A stretch of DNA of 8,214 nt from an uncultured Clostridia bacterium (GTDB lineage Bacteria > Bacillota > Clostridia > Christensenellales > Borkfalkiaceae), in contig CAJGCK010000052.1 in NCBI GenBank assembly GCA_904501795.1, positions 1 to 8,214 of the forward strand. The letters run 5' to 3'. The translations under genes and the position numbers were made by a program. The stretch's first letter is position 1. Every line of letters begins with the position of its first letter. Of this stretch, positions 1 through 5,932 are shown piece after piece. The notes beneath the pieces are model-generated. The model did not search any database. It was given only the letters and a program-made list of their open reading frames with translations, and had not been told where the DNA came from.

Positions 1-14
1 AATCTTGTAAATAG

Positions 15-43
15 AAAAGCCACCCAAATAGGTGGCTTTTTTT
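15..43. terminator. Bidirectional intrinsic terminator downstream of fucI
   Basis: A perfect 10-bp stem (15-24 with 31-40, core GCCACC/GGTGGC) closes a 6-base loop. On the plus strand it is followed by seven Ts (37-43), and on the minus strand by TTTT then CTATTT. It can end fucI, whose stop is at 80-82, and would work even better for a plus-strand gene entering from the left, so a convergent neighbour outside the window is likely. Confidence 0.8.
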
Positions 44-79
44 AGCATTTTTTATCTCAATAGATAAATTTATGCAAAA

Positions 80-1873
80 TTATTTGTATAAAGGTCCATA
101 GTTCTTGCAAGCAAGATAATCTTGAACTTCTTTATCCATACCGAAAGCGTTCCAACATGCAGGACGATAAATCTTTTCTTCATCTACGTTGTGCATGCAT
201 ACTGGAATACGTAACATTGAACATAGAGTAATTAAATCAGCACCGATATGTCCGTATGAAATAGCGCCGTGGTTAGCGCCCCAGTTATTCATAACTTCAT
301 ATGCGGTTTTGAAAGCGCCTTTACCGGTTACTCTTGGTGCGAACCAAGTGCAAGGCCAAGTATAGTCGGTTCTCTTCCAAAGTTTATCGGTAACTTCATC
401 TGGAAGCGCAACCGTCCAACCTTCTGCTATTTGCATAACAGGGCCTAACCCTTTAACCATGTTTAATCTAACCATGGTGCACGGCATCTCAGCTTTAGTC
501 ACGAAACGGCTTGAATATCCACCGCCACGGAAATATCCAAGATCTGCATAAGGCCACGTGGTTGCTTTCATGCATTTATCAATATCTTTATCGGTCATTT
601 CCCACCATTTTTTCATAACGGCGTTGCCCTTTTCGTCTTTAACTTCACCGCACGCGTCTACACAGCAAGCACCGCTGTTTATAAGGTGGATAAATCCGTC
701 GGCTTCTTTTGCCTTGCCTTCTATATCGTAGCCCGTAACGCGTTTAACGGCATCACCCGACCAGTAAGTTCTTACGTCGGCAAACATTTGCGCTCTACCC
801 GTTAACAACTTACCAAATAGCATACAAACACCGTTTAGGCTATCGTTTTCGGTTGCTAAAATATAAGGTTCTCTAGCGCCGTTCCAGTCGAAAGAAGAAT
901 TTAATATACTTTCTGGGAAGTCACAGTTGGGGTAAAAGTCCGTCCATTGACGTTGACCTTGGAAACCAGCCGCAATTGCGTTATGGCCAACCATTTCTTC
1001 TTCAGCGCCTACAGGAAGGTTTTTATTACCGTTCATAAGGTCTTTTATAATACAAGCCATTTTAGCGGTAAATTCCCAGTCTTTTTCTTTTTGTTCTTTA
1101 GTCCTTTGTAAGTTCTCGGGGTTTTTATCGAAGTCGGGATTGCAGTTTGCTTTTACCCATGATAATGCCTTTTCATATTCAGCTTTATCGTAGATGCCTT
1201 CAGTCATTCTTCTTATAATTTCAACTTCGTCAACACTTTCAACCCTCATACCGAGATATTTTTCGAATAATTCGGTATCAACTATCGAGCCTGCTATACC
1301 CATACAAATAGAACCTATTTGTAAATACGATTTACCACGCATGGTTGCAGCTGCAACTGCGCATCTTGCAAAACGTAATATTTTTTCCGAAACGTCTTGC
1401 GGAATAGAAGTATCGTCTAAATCTTGAACGTCATGTCCGTAAATACCAAATGCGGGTAAACCCTTTTGAGCGTGCCCTGCCAAAACTGCCGCAAGATAAA
1501 CCGCCCCTGGACGCTCTGTTCCATTAAAACCCCAAACGGCTTTAATAGTATTCGGGTCCATATCCATAGTTTCAGAGCCATAACACCAGCAAGGCGTAAC
1601 TGTTAAAGTGATATCAACACCTTCTTTTTTAAACTTGTCGGCACAAGCGGCTGCTTCTGCTACCCTACCGATAGTTGTATCGGCTATAACTACCTTAACC
1701 TTTTCGCCGTTAGAATAAAAAACGTTGTCTTCAATAAGTTTTGCGGCGTTTTTAGCCATGTTCATGGTTTGAACTTCTAAACTCTCTCTAACCTTCAAGG
1801 GTCCTCTTCTACCGTCGATCGTAGGTCTTATTCCTATTACGGGATAACTACCTATTAATCTTGATTTTGCCAT
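80..1873 (-). CDS. fucI: L-fucose isomerase
   Basis: Cytoplasmic, Mn2+-dependent ketol isomerase converting L-fucose to L-fuculose (also D-arabinose to D-ribulose), the first step of fucose catabolism. The 597 residues match the usual length of about 590. Sequence blocks recognised from E. coli FucI include AAGFQGQRQWTD (301-312), ATENDSLNG (340-348), FADVRTYW (364-371), FRGGGYSSRF (448-457) and NWGANHG (530-536), with the C-terminus ending NYGPLYK. The catalytic and metal-binding residues appear intact: E342, D366 and H535 correspond to E337, D361 and H528 of E. coli. The start is fixed by an AAGGAG ribosome site (1881-1886), 7 bases from the ATG. The gene is monocistronic here: no fuculokinase, aldolase or fucose permease is in the window, so the rest of the pathway must lie elsewhere. 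The nearest upstream gene, tRNA-Trp, is divergent. Confidence 0.97.
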   Translation of the reverse strand: MAKSRLIGSYPVIGIRPTIDGRRGPLKVRESLEVQTMNMAKNAAKLIEDNVFYSNGEKVKVVIADTTIGRVAEAAACADKFKKEGVDITLTVTPCWCYGSETMDMDPNTIKAVWGFNGTERPGAVYLAAVLAGHAQKGLPAFGIYGHDVQDLDDTSIPQDVSEKILRFARCAVAAATMRGKSYLQIGSICMGIAGSIVDTELFEKYLGMRVESVDEVEIIRRMTEGIYDKAEYEKALSWVKANCNPDFDKNPENLQRTKEQKEKDWEFTAKMACIIKDLMNGNKNLPVGAEEEMVGHNAIAAGFQGQRQWTDFYPNCDFPESILNSSFDWNGAREPYILATENDSLNGVCMLFGKLLTGRAQMFADVRTYWSGDAVKRVTGYDIEGKAKEADGFIHLINSGACCVDACGEVKDEKGNAVMKKWWEMTDKDIDKCMKATTWPYADLGYFRGGGYSSRFVTKAEMPCTMVRLNMVKGLGPVMQIAEGWTVALPDEVTDKLWKRTDYTWPCTWFAPRVTGKGAFKTAYEVMNNWGANHGAISYGHIGADLITLCSMLRIPVCMHNVDEEKIYRPACWNAFGMDKEVQDYLACKNYGPLYK

Positions 1874-1926
1874 AATTTTTCTCCTTGTTTGATAAAAAAT
1901 TTTTTTCGTTTATTAATTAACATCTC

Positions 1927-1952
1927 AAATACGACGTTACGTTTGCGTATTT
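1927..1952. promoter_or_regulatory. Inverted repeat in the fucI leader, candidate operator
   Basis: AAATACG (1927-1933) and CGTATTT (1946-1952) form an exact 7-bp inverted repeat with a 12-base spacer that also contains two ACGT steps (1934-1937 and 1939-1942). It lies between the proposed fucI promoter and its ribosome site in a GC-richer island of otherwise AT-rich DNA. That position would suit a repressor acting as a roadblock for a sugar-inducible gene. The regulator family cannot be assigned from this, and 7-bp repeats also occur by chance. Confidence 0.3.
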
Positions 1953-1983
1953 AAAATAAATAATTACAAAATTAAAGAATTTT

Positions 1984-2011
1984 ATTTTAACTTAAGTTTT
2001 TTTGTTGACAA
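1984..2011 (-). promoter_or_regulatory. Possible fucI promoter
   Basis: On the minus strand TTGTCA (2006-2011) is followed after 16 bases by TAAAAT (1984-1989). This would start RNA near 1977 and give a leader of about 100 bases. The -35 box shares its bases with the -35 box of the divergent tRNA-Trp promoter, inside the palindrome TTTGTTG-A-CAACAAA (2001-2015). The boxes are imperfect and AT-rich DNA offers other choices. Confidence 0.4.
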
Positions 2012-2033
2012 CAAACTATATTTTTTATATAAT
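2005..2033 (+). promoter_or_regulatory. Promoter of tRNA-Trp
   Basis: TTGACA (2005-2010), a 17-base spacer and TATAAT (2028-2033) match the sigma-A consensus at every position. RNA should start around 2040, a few bases before the mature tRNA 5' end at 2045. This strength is expected for a stable-RNA gene. Confidence 0.93.
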
Positions 2034-2044
2034 AATACTCGCTT

Positions 2045-2120
2045 AGGGGAGTGGCTCAATTGGTAGAGCAGCGGTCTCCAAAACCGCCGGTTGCGTGTTC
2101 GAGTCGCGTCTCCCCTGCCA
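2045..2120 (+). tRNA. tRNA-Trp (CCA anticodon), CCA end encoded
   Basis: The full cloverleaf can be folded by eye. The acceptor stem AGGGGAG/CTCCCCT (2045-2051 with 2110-2116) has 7 pairs. The D arm is GCTC/GAGC. The anticodon stem GCGGT/ACCGC (2071-2075 with 2083-2087) holds loop CTCCAAA, giving anticodon CCA at 2078-2080. The variable loop is five bases (2088-2092), and the T stem GCGTG/CGCGT has two G-U pairs around loop TTCGAGT (2098-2104). The discriminator base is G2117 and the CCA end (2118-2120) is encoded. Anticodon CCA reads UGG, so this decodes tryptophan. The gene is transcribed alone from its own strong promoter. Its 3' third is duplicated downstream. Confidence 0.96.
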
Positions 2121-2159
2121 AAATAGTTCTTGTATTCTTTTGCAAGGACTATTTTTTTT
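2100..2159 (+). repeat. 60-bp direct repeat, copy 1 (tRNA-Trp 3' end plus terminator)
   Basis: This copy starts at C56 of the T loop and covers the rest of the T arm, the acceptor 3' strand, discriminator, CCA and the entire terminator. It is identical over 60 bases to 2220-2279, an offset of exactly 120. The identity breaks at both edges (T2099 against C2219, A2160 against G2280). Confidence 0.97.
2121..2159 (+). terminator. Terminator of tRNA-Trp
   Basis: A 12-bp stem (2121-2132 with 2143-2154, AAATAGTTCTTG against CAAGGACTATTT, one G-U pair) closes a 10-base loop and runs into eight Ts (2152-2159). It begins immediately after the encoded CCA, so little trimming of the tRNA precursor would be needed. 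Confidence 0.88.
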
Positions 2160-2219
2160 ATCTTTCACGCAACCTACCCCGGTTGCTGACTGCTCCGTTT
2201 CACTACGCAGGGCTTCGCC
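2160..2219. other. 60-bp linker between the repeats, with hairpins and tRNA-derived pieces
   Basis: The linker is GC-rich compared with the flanking spacer. It contains GCAACC-TACCCC-GGTTGC (2169-2186, a 6-bp stem) and GGGC-TTC-GCCC (2210-2220). Bases 2166-2174 (CACGCAACC) are the exact complement of tRNA bases 2089-2097, and 2179-2186 (CCGGTTGC) repeats tRNA bases 2087-2094 in the forward sense. This suggests that the second copy once extended further into the tRNA and was then interrupted or rearranged. No gene is seen in it. Confidence 0.6.
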
Positions 2220-2279
2220 CGAGTCGCGTCTCCCCTGCCAAAATAGTTCTTGTATTCTTTTGCAAGGACTATTTTTTTT
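2220..2279 (+). repeat. 60-bp direct repeat, copy 2 (tRNA-Trp 3' remnant plus second terminator)
   Basis: Exact copy of 2100-2159. It carries the tRNA-Trp 3' fragment with CCA (2220-2240) but has no 5' half, so it cannot make a tRNA. Duplication of a tRNA 3' end is the usual footprint of integrase attachment sites, but here the copy runs through the terminator and only 60 bp separate the two copies, so a local duplication is equally possible. Confidence 0.97.
2241..2279 (+). terminator. Second copy of the tRNA-Trp terminator
   Basis: The stem 2241-2252 with 2263-2274 and the T-tract 2272-2279 are identical to the first tRNA terminator. As an intact intrinsic terminator it would stop any plus-strand RNA that reads through the first. 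Confidence 0.8.
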
Positions 2280-2337
2280 GAAAATTTTTTTAGAATTAAA
2301 ATTTTAAATTAAAAGCCATCAAATTTTATTTTTTTAT

Positions 2338-2366
2338 ATTATACAATATAAAGTTATAAATTTCAA
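2338..2366 (-). promoter_or_regulatory. Minus-strand promoter with no obvious gene
   Basis: TTGAAA (2361-2366), 17 bases and TATAAT (2338-2343) on the minus strand make a near-consensus promoter pointing left. It shares ATATTG-TATAATATA and the downstream AAAATTTGAT with the promoter at 5193-5221. RNA from here would run antisense to the second terminator copy, the linker and tRNA-Trp towards fucI. The only frame just downstream is a 7-codon ATG frame (about 2296-2316) without a ribosome site. Confidence 0.6.
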
Positions 2367-2415
2367 TAGTAAAACGAATAAAAAAAGTAATAATTTTTTA
2401 ATTTTTTTAAGAAAG

Positions 2416-2438
2416 AAGACTGATAAATTATCAGTCTT
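2416..2438 (-). terminator. Terminator of the U32-GtrA operon
   Basis: An exact 11-bp stem (2416-2426 with 2428-2438, AAGACTGATAA/TTATCAGTCTT) lies 38 bases past the GtrA stop. In the minus-strand RNA it is followed by a T-rich but interrupted tract (TTTCTT), so it may be only moderately efficient. The few central bases would open to form the loop. Confidence 0.65.
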
Positions 2439-2475
2439 TAAAAAAAGTTTTTTAATTTAGAAAAGCAACAGCTTT

Positions 2476-2925
2476 TTATTTTTCTTCCGTATTATTTTCT
2501 TCTTTATCGTTTTCTCTATCGGTTTTGCTTGAAAGAGTATCTTCACTATTTCTATAAACAACAAATTTGCAATATAAAAATTCTGTAACAAAGTTTATAA
2601 GCATTGTTCCTGCAAGAACTATATATTCGTTAACTGAAATAGCGACCAACTCTTTCGTCCACCACGTAGATAAAGGTGTGAATACCAAATAAAATAGCGC
2701 AACTTTAAGCATCGCAATCGGTACGTTCGTGGCAGATTTAAACGTGAACTTTTTGTTAACGGTAAAATTAAATACAACCGATAAAACAAGCGCTATCAAG
2801 TGGCTTATATGTGCGGGGAGTAAAATAAGTTCGTTACAAATGGCGTCTGCACCAATTTGAATTATACCTGCTGAAATTGAAAACAAGGTAAATTTCAACG
2901 TTTGTATTAAAGTTTTCTTTTGCAT
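2476..2925 (-). CDS. GtrA-family membrane protein
   Basis: Small integral membrane protein (149 aa) of the GtrA-like family, whose members help move or display lipid-linked sugars for cell-surface polysaccharide or teichoic acid glycosylation. Four hydrophobic segments are visible at roughly residues 10-30, 36-55, 68-86 and 98-122. The family signature NFTVNKKFTF (53-62) follows the second. After the last segment comes a soluble, acidic tail of about 25 residues rich in E, D and N, which is unusual and may be disordered. An AAGGAG ribosome site (2931-2936) lies 5 bases from the ATG and overlaps the stop codon of the preceding U32 gene (2935-2937), so the two are translationally coupled. No partner glycosyltransferase is present, so the substrate is unknown. 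Confidence 0.88.
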   Translation of the reverse strand: MQKKTLIQTLKFTLFSISAGIIQIGADAICNELILLPAHISHLIALVLSVVFNFTVNKKFTFKSATNVPIAMLKVALFYLVFTPLSTWWTKELVAISVNEYIVLAGTMLINFVTEFLYCKFVVYRNSEDTLSSKTDRENDKEENNTEEK

Positions 2926-2934
2926 AATTGCTCC

Positions 2935-4935
2935 TTAATTTAGATAAAAAGTACAGTCTATTAACTTTTTTCTAGATAATTTAAAAGTTTTTCCATCATC
3001 GGTTTTATAATAAAAATCGTTTGAATACGGGCATTTCTCACAACTTGCATTTAAATGATTTTTTAAAGGACAGTGTCTTAACGTCATATAAGGAACTTCC
3101 GCCTTTTTTCCCAAATCACTTTCCGCCGTCATAAAAGGCAATCCATAAAAGTTTGCAGTAAAGGAGTTGTAAACGTTTAGCGCGGGACCTATTACCTTTT
3201 CAGTATTAAAGGATAACGCGTACAAATTATTTACAACAACCGCCACTCCCGTCTTTTTAATTAAGTCGTCCAAAAACTCAACGTCTTTTTTTAATGCGAA
3301 ATTCGGTGTATCTAAATAAACCGTTTTATCAAGTTCTTTTGCGCGCTTTAATATTTTTTTAAGGCAAGACAACTCATACGTTTCAGGTGAATATACTATT
3401 CTCTTGCTATTTAACGGTGCATGTTCATTATAAACGTATTCAAAATCCGTAAAAACTTTCGTTGCTTTTTTAGGTTTAACGAAAATTGGGTCAACTTTTT
3501 TTAAAAACGCGCTTTTTATTAAATTTTTTGCCGTTAAAAAAACTTCTCTACGAAAAGCATTTAAGCTTTGTTTTGTCATGAACGTATTAAGCGAATTAGA
3601 TATAGATAGTTTAGCGCTAAAAAGTTCGTTTTTTGCAAAGTTTTTGGTCAACTCTTCGTTAATAATCGGTCTATTAACAGAAGGTTGCAAAATTTCACCG
3701 TATACGTTTTGGAATTTATCACCATAAGAAACTTTGGCGAAAATATTTTCGTTCGGGACTAAACTAATTTCTATATCAATAGGCGCTTTTCTTTGATAAT
3801 TAACTAAACTATTTTCAGCGTCGCTATCGACTATAAGATTAACCGTACCGTTTAACTTAACATCTTGCGTCGTTGTAAAAGTATACGTGTTTCCGTCCTT
3901 CCTTAAGTCGTATAATGAAACGGTGTTCGCTTCTTCGCCGTTGTTAAATATTTTTATCGCAGATTTTTGTGAAATTTTTTGGTTAGACGAAAAAGAAACT
4001 TGGTTAAACTTCTTGCCATTTACTACTTTGACAACTTTACCAACGGGTAAACCAACGTGATTATTGAAAGTGGAAATAATATTTCCGTTACCATTAAAAT
4101 AACCCTCGGTATAATCTCTATTAAATGCGAGTTTTAAGTTGTTTAACTCGTACTTTTCGTTATCTAGCGCCTTCCTATATTCTCTTGTCACCGCGCCAAC
4201 GTAATAAGGTCTACGCGCTCGCCCTTCAATTTTAAGAACGTCAACCCCCGCTTCTTCAAGGTCCTTTAACCTATCTATCAAGCAAAAGTCTTTTGCCGAA
4301 AGTAAATATCCGCGCTTTAATTTTTGGGTTGATTTGTATAAAGTGTAAGGTAAACGACACAATTGTTTACACTTTCCCTTGTTTCCGCTCGCGGAAAACA
4401 GTTTCGAACTCAAGTAGCAATTACCCGAAAACGATACACATAACGCTCCGTGAACAAAATATTCTATTTCAATCTTAGAGTTTTCTTTTATTCTTTTAAC
4501 TTCCGATAGCGGAGTTTCTCTAGCTAAAACAACTCTTTTAAAATTAAGTTTTTCAAGCTCTAATACGCCCTCTAGATTGTGAACCGCCATTTGAGTGCTT
4601 GCGTGTAGTTCTATTTCAGGATAGTTATCGCTTATAATCTTTGCAAGACCAACGTCTTGCACGATAAACGCGTCTACCCCAAGGTTGTAAGCCGAAACTA
4701 TAACGTTTATTGCTTTATTAATCTCGCTATCATCAAACAAAACGTTTATCGCAAGTAAAACTTTAACGCCGTGGGCATGCGAAAAGACAACCGCATCTTC
4801 TAAGTCGGCTAGTTCAAAACAGTCAACGTTGTTTCTCGCATTAAATTGATTTATTCCAAGATAAACTTCGTCGGCACCATTATAAACGGCAACCCTAAGA
4901 CTTTCTTGGTTCCCCGCGGGCGAAAGTAGTTTCAT
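2935..4935 (-). CDS. U32 family protein, RlhA/YdcP-like (annotated as peptidase U32, DUF3656)
   Basis: 666 aa, beginning with the canonical MKLLSPAGN of this family. The N-terminal barrel domain (about 1-290) contains the U32 signature EYFVHGALCVSFSGNCYLSS (158-177). Cysteines C166, C173, C189 and C193 match the conserved cluster needed for function in characterised relatives. Residues about 385-470 resemble DUF3656, including LNAFRREV (458-465). A C-terminal domain has further cysteines C622, C632, C635 and C661. U32 proteins were named as peptidases, but E. coli YdcP (RlhA) hydroxylates C2501 of 23S rRNA and YegQ (TrhP) acts on U34 of tRNA. The length and DUF3656 place this one nearer RlhA; the exact RNA target is inference. 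There is no visible Shine-Dalgarno sequence before the ATG. It is the first gene of an operon with the GtrA gene. Confidence 0.9.
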   Translation of the reverse strand: MKLLSPAGNQESLRVAVYNGADEVYLGINQFNARNNVDCFELADLEDAVVFSHAHGVKVLLAINVLFDDSEINKAINVIVSAYNLGVDAFIVQDVGLAKIISDNYPEIELHASTQMAVHNLEGVLELEKLNFKRVVLARETPLSEVKRIKENSKIEIEYFVHGALCVSFSGNCYLSSKLFSASGNKGKCKQLCRLPYTLYKSTQKLKRGYLLSAKDFCLIDRLKDLEEAGVDVLKIEGRARRPYYVGAVTREYRKALDNEKYELNNLKLAFNRDYTEGYFNGNGNIISTFNNHVGLPVGKVVKVVNGKKFNQVSFSSNQKISQKSAIKIFNNGEEANTVSLYDLRKDGNTYTFTTTQDVKLNGTVNLIVDSDAENSLVNYQRKAPIDIEISLVPNENIFAKVSYGDKFQNVYGEILQPSVNRPIINEELTKNFAKNELFSAKLSISNSLNTFMTKQSLNAFRREVFLTAKNLIKSAFLKKVDPIFVKPKKATKVFTDFEYVYNEHAPLNSKRIVYSPETYELSCLKKILKRAKELDKTVYLDTPNFALKKDVEFLDDLIKKTGVAVVVNNLYALSFNTEKVIGPALNVYNSFTANFYGLPFMTAESDLGKKAEVPYMTLRHCPLKNHLNASCEKCPYSNDFYYKTDDGKTFKLSRKKLIDCTFYLN

Positions 4936-4949
4936 AATTAAATTTTTAT

Positions 4950-5159
4950 CTATTCGTCTATTTTTATTTTACCATATATTTTTGCATTATCTTTGCGTAG
5001 CCTATTTTTACAGCCGTCAAAACAATTGGTGTTTTCAAAGGTTAAGTTTATTATTGAACCACAAACACGCAAAGCGTTTACCGCTCTAAAATACACGTTT
5101 TTAACGTTAATATTATAAGTTTTATTTGCGGTAGAGTGACGACAACCATATAAGCTAAT
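4950..5159 (-). pseudogene. Remnant of a right-handed beta-helix protein (C-terminal piece)
   Basis: A 69-codon open frame follows a TGA (5160-5162) and ends in TAG (4950-4952), 14 bases before the U32 ATG. It has no ATG, and its only alternative starts (GTG at codon 22, TTG at codon 30) lack a ribosome site, so it cannot be an ordinary gene. The translation has the rhythm of a parallel beta-helix: NVKNVYF (18-24), ALRVCG (29-34), INLTFENTNC (37-46), then FDGC (47-50) and AKIYGKIKID (59-68), with stacked N, C and V positions. Codon choice (AAC, GTT, CGT) resembles the U32 gene. I read it as the decayed tail of a surface or polysaccharide-acting protein, left in the leader of the U32 operon. 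Chance openness is a weaker alternative. Confidence 0.45.
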
Positions 5160-5192
5160 TCAATAAAACTATAAACTATCAAATTTTGTTAT

Positions 5193-5221
5193 ATTATACA
5201 ATATTAAAAAAATTTTTTCAA
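5193..5221 (-). promoter_or_regulatory. Probable promoter of the U32-GtrA operon
   Basis: TTGAAA (5216-5221), 17 bases and TATAAT (5193-5198) on the minus strand form a strong sigma-A promoter, with RNA starting near 5186. No other strong promoter is seen before the U32 start at 4935, so the mRNA would carry a leader of about 250 bases that includes the beta-helix remnant. The sequence around and downstream of the -10 box is shared with the promoter at 2338-2366. Confidence 0.7.
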
Positions 5222-5267
5222 CGATTTAAAATAATTATTGTATTAAAATATTACCTAAAATTTTAAC

Positions 5268-5327
5268 ATCACTCTCCGCCACACAAAAAAGGCACCCTTT
5301 GGTGCCTTTTGGTGCGAAGAGTTAGCA
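5268..5327. repeat. Imperfect 60-bp palindrome around a terminator
   Basis: Beyond the central terminator stem the two arms stay related. TCACTCTCCGC on the left (5269-5279) matches the complement of the right arm, TAACTCTTCGC, at 9 of 11 positions, after a short gap of uneven length. A related arm, TAATCTTCCGCCA on the minus strand, flanks the terminator near 6980. This may be a small dispersed terminator-associated repeat. Two examples are too few to be certain. Confidence 0.4.
5285..5310 (-). terminator. Intrinsic terminator after the CPCC gene
   Basis: A stem of at least 10 bp (5287-5296 with 5301-5310, core GGCACC/GGTGCC) closes a 4-base loop. It is followed on the minus strand by six Ts and on the plus strand by four. 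It lies about 70 bases past the stop of the gene ending at 5379 and insulates the U32 promoter from upstream transcription. Confidence 0.82.
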
Positions 5328-5363
5328 TAGAAATCCGAATAAACTGATAATAAACCAAAACCC

Positions 5364-5394
5364 AAAAGCACCTACCGTTTAAGTAAGTGCTTTT
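5364..5394 (-). terminator. Stop-codon-overlapping hairpin of the CPCC gene
   Basis: AAAAGCAC (5364-5371) pairs with GTGCTTTT (5387-5394). One mismatch and three further pairs follow, then a loop. The stem contains the last codons and stop of the CPCC gene. On the minus strand it ends in TTTTGGGTTTT, a poor T-tract, so it may act with the better terminator downstream or mainly protect the mRNA 3' end. Confidence 0.5.
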
Positions 5395-5891
5395 GTGTTA
5401 ATATTTTTTAATAAATCTGGTTCTATTGGGTCACCCCAAATATCAAGACCGTTTTTAGCGTTTTTTCTTGCATTATTAATAGATATTTTGTTTGTCTCGT
5501 TTAGCTCGTCTAAGTCAAACGTCCTTTCTATACCCAAATGTATCCACCCACATGCAGGGCAAAAATCATCGGTTGAGTCTCTATCAAACTCCGTTCCACA
5601 TATAAAGCATTTTACTATATCTCTTTTAATTATTTCTAACGCCCCATCATAAACTTTTTTTAATTGATTTATCATATTTGTTGGGTCAAAGCCAGGCTCA
5701 CCTTCATCACAAATATCGGGCACATCTTGATCTAAATAATAGCCCAACCCCTTGTATTCTGCTTCTATTTTTTCATAATTATCATAACAATAATCTGGAA
5801 AGTCAACAGAAAATTTGCACGGGTCATATTCCCCATTAAACAGCTGTTCTAACATTTTTAACGCACCTTTTGTTATATCTTCCATACACAT
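5379..5891 (-). CDS. Protein with a CPCC-like zinc ribbon, possible immunity protein
   Basis: 170-aa cytoplasmic acidic protein with no signal peptide or membrane segment. Residues 95-98 (CFIC) and 111-114 (CPAC) form a CxxC-x12-CxxC zinc ribbon. The following stretch, NKISINNARKN (134-144) then GLDIWGDPI (148-156), resembles the tail of the Cys-rich CPCC family (NxLSLxEARxN). Residues 13-85 form a separate part beginning LEQLFNGEYDP with a PDIC motif (58-61). It recalls small domains I have seen in toxin-immunity neighbourhoods, but I cannot name it. The ATG at 5889-5891 has GAGGGG 9 bases upstream (5901-5906); a second ATG two codons later (5883-5885) is possible. It lies 41 bases after the ADP-ribosylglycohydrolase gene with no terminator between, so they are probably co-transcribed. 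The immunity role is inference. Confidence 0.7.
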   Translation of the reverse strand: MCMEDITKGALKMLEQLFNGEYDPCKFSVDFPDYCYDNYEKIEAEYKGLGYYLDQDVPDICDEGEPGFDPTNMINQLKKVYDGALEIIKRDIVKCFICGTEFDRDSTDDFCPACGWIHLGIERTFDLDELNETNKISINNARKNAKNGLDIWGDPIEPDLLKNINTKALT

Positions 5892-5932
5892 TCTTATCTA
5901 CCCCTCGTAAAATTCTTTCATATTATCTCTTA

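Larger units (their letters stand above)
2280..2475. other. AT-rich non-coding spacer
   Basis: Between the repeat and the GtrA stop codon I see no credible gene on either strand. The stretch holds a minus-strand promoter (2338-2366) and a terminator hairpin (2416-2438). A weak hairpin (AAAAGC/GCTTTT, 2461-2476) ends at the GtrA stop codon and has no T-tract. Confidence 0.7.

Noticed and set aside
1194..1427. Plus-strand frame opposite fucI.
   Set aside because: Shadow of a well-conserved gene, with no ribosome site or plausible product.
2100..2279. CRISPR-like repeat, spacer, repeat.
   Set aside because: Only two copies, 60 bp long, derived from a tRNA and terminator, and no cas genes.
2051..2307. 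Plus-strand open frames across the tRNA and its repeat, giving proteins with an internally repeated segment.
   Set aside because: They are the tRNA gene and terminators read as codons. There is no ribosome site, and the protein repeat only mirrors the 60-bp DNA repeat.
4293..4478. Plus-strand frame opposite the U32 gene.
   Set aside because: Lies inside the conserved cysteine region of U32 on the other strand, with no independent support.
4936..5186. Riboswitch or T-box in the long U32 leader.
   Set aside because: No specifier, T-box core or recognisable riboswitch motif; the stretch reads better as a decayed coding remnant.
5305..5336. tRNA 3' end remnant (CTCTTCGCACCA on the minus strand, followed by a terminator).
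   Set aside because: The distance from any T-loop-like bases is wrong for a tRNA, and no matching 5' acceptor strand is present.
5395..5652. Plus-strand frame opposite the CPCC gene.
   Set aside because: The zinc-ribbon cysteines on the minus strand make that the coding strand; the plus frame is an antisense shadow.
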